Below are positions 59,887 through 64,000 of a DNA stretch of 64,000 nucleotides, in pieces. Origin of the DNA: Aculops lycopersici (lineage: Eukaryota; Arthropoda; Arachnida; Trombidiformes; Eriophyidae); assembly GCA_015350385.1 (NCBI GenBank), contig WNKI01000003.1, forward strand, positions 1,583,730-1,647,729, read 5' to 3'. Positions within the stretch are counted from its first letter, which is position 1. Every line of letters begins with the position of its first letter. The notes beneath the pieces were generated by a model. It had not been told where the DNA came from and did not search any database. It saw nothing but the letters and a program-made list of their open reading frames with translations. The position numbers and the translations under genes were made by a program.

Positions 59887-60846
59887 ATGCCTTCAATGAA
59901 TGCAGAGCATCCGCACCAGGCGCTCTTCGACTCGATTCCTCAATCTGGACTCAAGTGTGATGTTTTATTCTTGGTTATAAAGAATAGGATTCAAGAGGAG
60001 CCAGAGTATGTGAAGAAATTGCGTGTTGTATTTCAGTTTAACATAACCAAAAATGGACAGCCAGCGGCCACATGGACTTGTGACACACGAACCTCTATTG
60101 AGGGAGATATTTACAGATCAACGCCGAAGCCAGGATTGAAGGCCGATTGTATTTTGACGGTCGACGACGATGATTGGGTTCGCATCATGGTTGGCAAATT
60201 GAATCCACAGCGAGCATTCATGATGTCCAAGTTCAAGATTAAGGGCAACATAATGCTACTACAAAAGCTCCACGCTGTTTGGTTTGAGTTGCGCCGGAAG
60301 GGCAAGACGCCGGAGTTGGACTTGATACAGGAAATTATGGTTGAAGAGCCGCTGCTTCCGGGATTAAAGAGTGAGGCCATGGCCATTGAGATTGTCCAGC
60401 GTATAGTTAAGTCGCCGCATTTAGTTGAGAAGATTAATGCAAATATTCAAGTTGATATCTTGAAACAGGGCAAGCTGATGACTCAATACTTGATCGGCAT
60501 GCATCCAGGTAAAAAGCCAGAGTTTAGAAGATTGTTTAATGGTTTATTAAGTGAAGAGGAACGCACTAAGCAACAAGCCAGAATTCTACTACCATCAACA
60601 GTAACTAAAACCAATTCCACAACAACAACAAGCTCAAATTCAACCTCTCCATATCAAGCAACACAAATTCCAACACCAGACGTCAGATTTACTATCGAGG
60701 ACGACGATTTGGTTCTCATTATCTATGGAATTCAAAAGGTGAATGCCGCCATTGAGGCCGGCAAGCTCAAGATAGATGGTCGCCAGGATTTGGTTGAACG
60801 CGCCAGGCTTTTGTTCGAGCAGCCGCCCATCATGGCGCGTCTCTAA
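59887..60846 (+). CDS. Tandem SCP2 sterol-carrier domain protein
   Basis: 319 residues from ATG 59887 (MPSMNAEHPHQ), one exon. SCP2 domains bind sterols and fatty acyl chains, often in peroxisomes. The first domain spans about 8-122: VVFQFNITKNGQPAATW, DCILTVDDDDWVRIMVGKLNPQRAFMMSKFKIKGNI, with the typical final helix. The second starts near 165 (AIEIVQRIVKSPHL), loses similarity through a Thr/Ser/Asn-rich insertion at about 238-266, and resumes at DVRFTIEDDDLVLIIYGIQKVNAAIEAGKLKIDGRQDLV. The C-terminus is -ARL, which fits the PTS1 consensus (S/A/C)-(K/R/H)-(L/M). This suggests peroxisomal import by PEX5, the receptor recycled by PEX1 in this window. There is no thiolase or dehydrogenase domain, so it is neither SCPx nor HSDL2. 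Two SCP2 domains in one chain is uncommon. Confidence 0.85.
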   Translation: MPSMNAEHPHQALFDSIPQSGLKCDVLFLVIKNRIQEEPEYVKKLRVVFQFNITKNGQPAATWTCDTRTSIEGDIYRSTPKPGLKADCILTVDDDDWVRIMVGKLNPQRAFMMSKFKIKGNIMLLQKLHAVWFELRRKGKTPELDLIQEIMVEEPLLPGLKSEAMAIEIVQRIVKSPHLVEKINANIQVDILKQGKLMTQYLIGMHPGKKPEFRRLFNGLLSEEERTKQQARILLPSTVTKTNSTTTTSSNSTSPYQATQIPTPDVRFTIEDDDLVLIIYGIQKVNAAIEAGKLKIDGRQDLVERARLLFEQPPIMARL

Positions 60847-61363
60847 TGGGTCGATTTACTTCGGCTCACTTTGGCTTTAGCATGACCACTTTTAGTCGGA
60901 AGTCTTACATGACATATATAACGACAACACCAAGCTGAAATGAGCATCCACCCTAGGCGCATGCCCAGTTCAGCGGCCAGCAAGTGGTTGCTGGCCCAGG
61001 AAGGGTGATGACGCTGACCAGCTTCCGTTTTGGGGCCGTCCACTAAGAGAGCGTCTGCTTAGTGTCACTTTGTTGTTCTTTAAAGTCTCGACGGCTCACC
61101 TTTGCTCTGCATCGGCCTTTCTATCGTATACTAATCTATTCAAAAAGAGTGAGCAAAACATTTTAAAGCGACCATCGAGGTTCGGGAGATCGGCGACCGA
61201 TTGTTGTCCTAGAAAGAGAGGGAGCAAATAATAATAATAATAATAATAATGAGATAGTTATTAAGCTCAAGTGCCTCAAGTTTCGTGCAACAAGATCCAA
61301 GGTATTAAATTTAACACAGATATATATATAAGCATAAAGAAAAAAGTTTTTGTAATTATAAAA
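60847..61363. other. Intergenic, about 0.5 kb
   Basis: 3' UTR of the SCP2 gene and promoter of the GPCR gene. It contains an AAT run (61229-61251) and a short TA run (61320-61330) just upstream of the GPCR start. No coding region seen. Confidence 0.5.
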
Positions 61364-64000
61364 ATGTTCACGAAATTGTTCCTCCTTATGATCATATTCG
61401 TCGCTTTACCTGTAATCTATTGCTCTAGTCTACTACAGCAAGCGGACATCATCAATAATAATACTAATAAACATCTAACTAACTCAATCTCCACTGAGCA
61501 CCCAATTCAATCCCTCGAAGAGTTCTTATCGCAACAAGATCTAGTAAGCTCATCAAACTTGAAGCTCATTGATAGCAAAACTGATGGCAATAGTTCATCA
61601 TCTTCGAGCAATGTGGAACAAGAAGGCACTTCGGAAGGGCGGCCTCCAAATGATAACGATGGTCACGATGAAAGCCAAACGCCAATTCCGAATAATGACC
61701 ACAACAACCACAACAACAACAACCACAACAACAAGTTGCTCGAAGTGGAAGGTAGGGAAGTCTATGCGCCTAAACCAAAGACAACGAAGACAGTTGATCC
61801 TCTAAATGCAACTGCAAGTCCAGAGCCGGAAGTGCCAACTCCATTATCGCACACACCAACCACCTCAGCTAAGCCAATTCTTCAACATTGGCAAGTGAAA
61901 GGGTTGCTCAATGTGACTCACGATTATCCGCTTGCTTACTCGCAGATTATTTGCGGTTACATTTGGCCTTTGATGGCAGCTATAACGTTATTTACAAATC
62001 TCATGATTACTTTTGTGCTAACGCAACGCGATATGCGAACTCCAACAAATGTGGTGCTAACTGCCATTGCAATTGCAGATATAATACCAATTGTCGTTCC
62101 AGTCCCATGGTTTGTCTATTTATTTGCAATGGGCAACGAGAAGGAGGTTTTATATCCACCAGTAACCTGTTATTTTTATCAACATTCAACCAGGTCCGTT
62201 AGCGAGGTTTTCTATTTCCTCAGCACGTGGCTCAATGTTTTGCTTGCTATTCAAGATTATCTCACTGCATGCTGGCCAAAGTTAGCAAAAAAATATTGTC
62301 AAATTAAGGTGGTGGTGATAGAAATCATCTTGTTAACTTTATTAGCTTTTTTACTAAATCTACCTCAAGCTTTAAAGTTGATCTTTAAACCGGTGAAATT
62401 CTACTACAATGGTCAGATAACTTGGGGATGTCGCGCGTTGCAAGCGCGATGGTTCAAGGATTTAGTTGGTGAATATGTTGCTTTGTATGATGATATTTTC
62501 ACGGGTATCATAGTAATTTTCGTCGATGGTGGACCGGCAATTTTATTGATAACACTAACTGCACTGCTAATTAAACAACTCCAACGCCAGAGAATTCAGG
62601 GACACCTGTTAATGGAGCAAGCGCGCACTGCAAGCAAGAGGAGACGCGAGAGGCATCGTCAGCAGGAGTACGAAGCTTCGGCTCGAGTGATGATCTTTGT
62701 GTTGCTTGCCTTTTTGGCGGTCAAAATTCCCTTTGCCACCACCTACACGTTGATGATAATTCAATCGAGATTTGGAATCCAATTTGTAGAGGAGTTGGTG
62801 GATTTTCAGAAGGCCATTACATTAACAGATTTGGTCTTCGTTCTAAGTTATCCTATCAATTTTACTATCTTCTGTTGTTGCTCGAAGAAGTTTCGTCACA
62901 AGTGCGCCGAGTTACTTGGTGAATGCAATTACAATACAAAGACAAGAGCCGACCGATGGATGAGCTCCATTTCGGGAAGCTTCGCTTCGGGTGACTCGTT
63001 TACCTCTCAGGCAAACGATAAGCCTGACTCGTTGGCGACCATCTCTCCCTTAGGTCGTCACAGGTATTCGCTTGTTAGCGCAACTATGAATAATAATAAT
63101 AACAACAATAATTATAATAATTGTAATAACAGCAACATTATCAACAATACCATTAGCGACAGTAAAAGTCAATTGCGACGCCAGAGTAGTAGTATTAACA
63201 ATGATTCGATCAACAAGCGAAGCAGTTTGAGTGCCCTGCTAAAGCAGGAGTCTATTGAGGCGGCGAAGAAGCGTCTGGCAAACTGTCGAAGCAGGACCTT
63301 TGATCAGGACTCAAGTTTGGATATAATCGAGGGATTGCAGGTTTCACCGGAAGTGTTTCAATTTCAGCCGAAGCGCGAGAGTCTGCCTGCAAACTTGAGC
63401 GCGGAGTTGGCACGCATTGCCTCGAATCACCAGACGACTGCCTTGGCGGCCACCTCGGCGGCAACCGGCGCTGCCACGGCGGACATTTGCGAGTCGCGGG
63501 CCATCGATACGTATTGTGATGGTGAGAATCATTTCGACTTCGAGGGTAGAGATGGGGAAATGTCACTGCCCATGGATGTGGATGCAAATTTTAGCGCTCT
63601 CCTAGAGGACGGAAGCTTGTGTCTCGAGTGCATAATGCGATACGAGCAACTCAAGAGCTCGAGGGCAAAGTCAATGGGTATAGTCGGTAGTTGTGGTGGT
63701 GCTGTTGACAAACGGACGAGGAATTTAATTTCGGTAGGTGCACCGCAAGCGGTCAGGCGACATTCAATGGTGAAACAGCAGCAGCAACAACAACAACAAC
63801 ATCCGCCGCCTTCTCTTCACTCTCGCCGAGTGTCCACCACTTCGGCCGACTCGGCTGGCTGGTCCATTTCGTTACCGCAGCCACCGCCACCACCCATTCA
63901 CCAAGTAGCGCTTCAATCGATGCAACCAATTCAATCGACGGCTCAAGTTAGAGGAGTAACTCCGCATATAGTCACAACAAAGTGGGAGAGCATCAGAGAG
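61364..64000 (+). CDS. SPR: Sex-peptide / myoinhibitory-peptide receptor-like GPCR (3' end outside window)
   Basis: Open for 879 codons from ATG 61364 to the window edge with no stop; I checked the frame at six points. Class A neuropeptide receptor most like Drosophila SPR, a Gi/o-coupled receptor for sex peptide and myoinhibitory peptides. Residues 1-20 (MFTKLFLLMIIFVALPVIYC) are a signal peptide. The 170-residue ectodomain is Asn/Ser/Thr-rich with N-glycosylation sites. TM1 (195-218) contains TNLMITFVL, then RDMRTPTNVVLTAIAIADI (TM2), WLNVLLAIQDYLTACWP (TM3), TM5 near 380-402, VMIFVLLAFLAVKIPFA (TM6) and VLSYPINFTIFC (TM7, SPR wording of NPxxY). The TM3 DRY motif reads QDY, where SPR has QRY. 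The C-tail exceeds 370 residues, with poly-Asn and poly-Gln. It is single-exon as far as visible. The SPR subfamily is likely but not proven. Confidence 0.8.
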   Translation, partial: MFTKLFLLMIIFVALPVIYCSSLLQQADIINNNTNKHLTNSISTEHPIQSLEEFLSQQDLVSSSNLKLIDSKTDGNSSSSSSNVEQEGTSEGRPPNDNDGHDESQTPIPNNDHNNHNNNNHNNKLLEVEGREVYAPKPKTTKTVDPLNATASPEPEVPTPLSHTPTTSAKPILQHWQVKGLLNVTHDYPLAYSQIICGYIWPLMAAITLFTNLMITFVLTQRDMRTPTNVVLTAIAIADIIPIVVPVPWFVYLFAMGNEKEVLYPPVTCYFYQHSTRSVSEVFYFLSTWLNVLLAIQDYLTACWPKLAKKYCQIKVVVIEIILLTLLAFLLNLPQALKLIFKPVKFYYNGQITWGCRALQARWFKDLVGEYVALYDDIFTGIIVIFVDGGPAILLITLTALLIKQLQRQRIQGHLLMEQARTASKRRRERHRQQEYEASARVMIFVLLAFLAVKIPFATTYTLMIIQSRFGIQFVEELVDFQKAITLTDLVFVLSYPINFTIFCCCSKKFRHKCAELLGECNYNTKTRADRWMSSISGSFASGDSFTSQANDKPDSLATISPLGRHRYSLVSATMNNNNNNNNYNNCNNSNIINNTISDSKSQLRRQSSSINNDSINKRSSLSALLKQESIEAAKKRLANCRSRTFDQDSSLDIIEGLQVSPEVFQFQPKRESLPANLSAELARIASNHQTTALAATSAATGAATADICESRAIDTYCDGENHFDFEGRDGEMSLPMDVDANFSALLEDGSLCLECIMRYEQLKSSRAKSMGIVGSCGGAVDKRTRNLISVGAPQAVRRHSMVKQQQQQQQQHPPPSLHSRRVSTTSADSAGWSISLPQPPPPPIHQVALQSMQPIQSTAQVRGVTPHIVTTKWESIRE

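Overview
This is animal nuclear DNA, most likely from an arthropod and perhaps an acariform mite. The genes are ecdysozoan or arthropod-like: a sex-peptide-receptor-like GPCR, a class XV myosin, a Gas2/pickled-eggs homologue, and small secreted proteins with a DM4/12-like cysteine pattern. Coding regions are nearly intron-free, with one uninterrupted exon of 10.4 kb. Proteins are swollen by Gln/Asn/Ser-rich low-complexity insertions, and introns use a CTAAC branch point followed by the first AG. The exact taxon cannot be fixed from the window.

Layout. 1-3.7 kb: no gene seen. 3.76-10.1 kb is gene-dense: a small secreted cysteine protein (+), PEX1 (-), a secreted protein of unknown function (-) and a CALML4-like protein (-). 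10-17 kb is non-coding and probably holds the promoter and 5' UTR of the Gas2-like gene. 17.2-24.5 kb: Gas2-like gene (+, two exons, CH then GAR domain). 26.1-46.1 kb: one giant myosin XV gene (-), which I assemble from four phase-0 exons into about 4,540 residues. 46-51.9 kb is mostly non-coding, with one orphan terminal exon (-). 51.9-55.4 kb: a secreted Ser/Pro-rich protein (+) overlapping CLUAP1/IFT38 (-) on opposite strands, then GID8 (-). 55.4-59.9 kb is non-coding with microsatellites and a gap. 59.9-64 kb: a tandem SCP2-domain protein (+) and an SPR-like GPCR (+) that runs off the window.

Shared themes. PEX1 (peroxisomal receptor recycling) and the SCP2 protein (C-terminal -ARL, a possible PTS1) point to peroxisomes. 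Myosin XV, the CALML4-like light chain and the Gas2-like linker are actin or protrusion proteins. CLUAP1 is intraflagellar. I see no evidence that they are co-regulated.

Most unusual points. (1) The last intron of myosin XV ends in 1,592 nt with no AG dinucleotide on the sense strand, directly after a CTAAC branch-point motif, and most of that AG-free stretch is also an open reading frame in frame with the next exon. (2) The GID8 stop codon has the context TGA CAA TTA, the stop-CARYYA readthrough motif, and is followed by 79 open in-frame codons. (3) CLUAP1 and a secreted protein overlap antisense for 589 bp with their wobble positions aligned, so Ser codons on one strand face Asp/Glu codons on the other.
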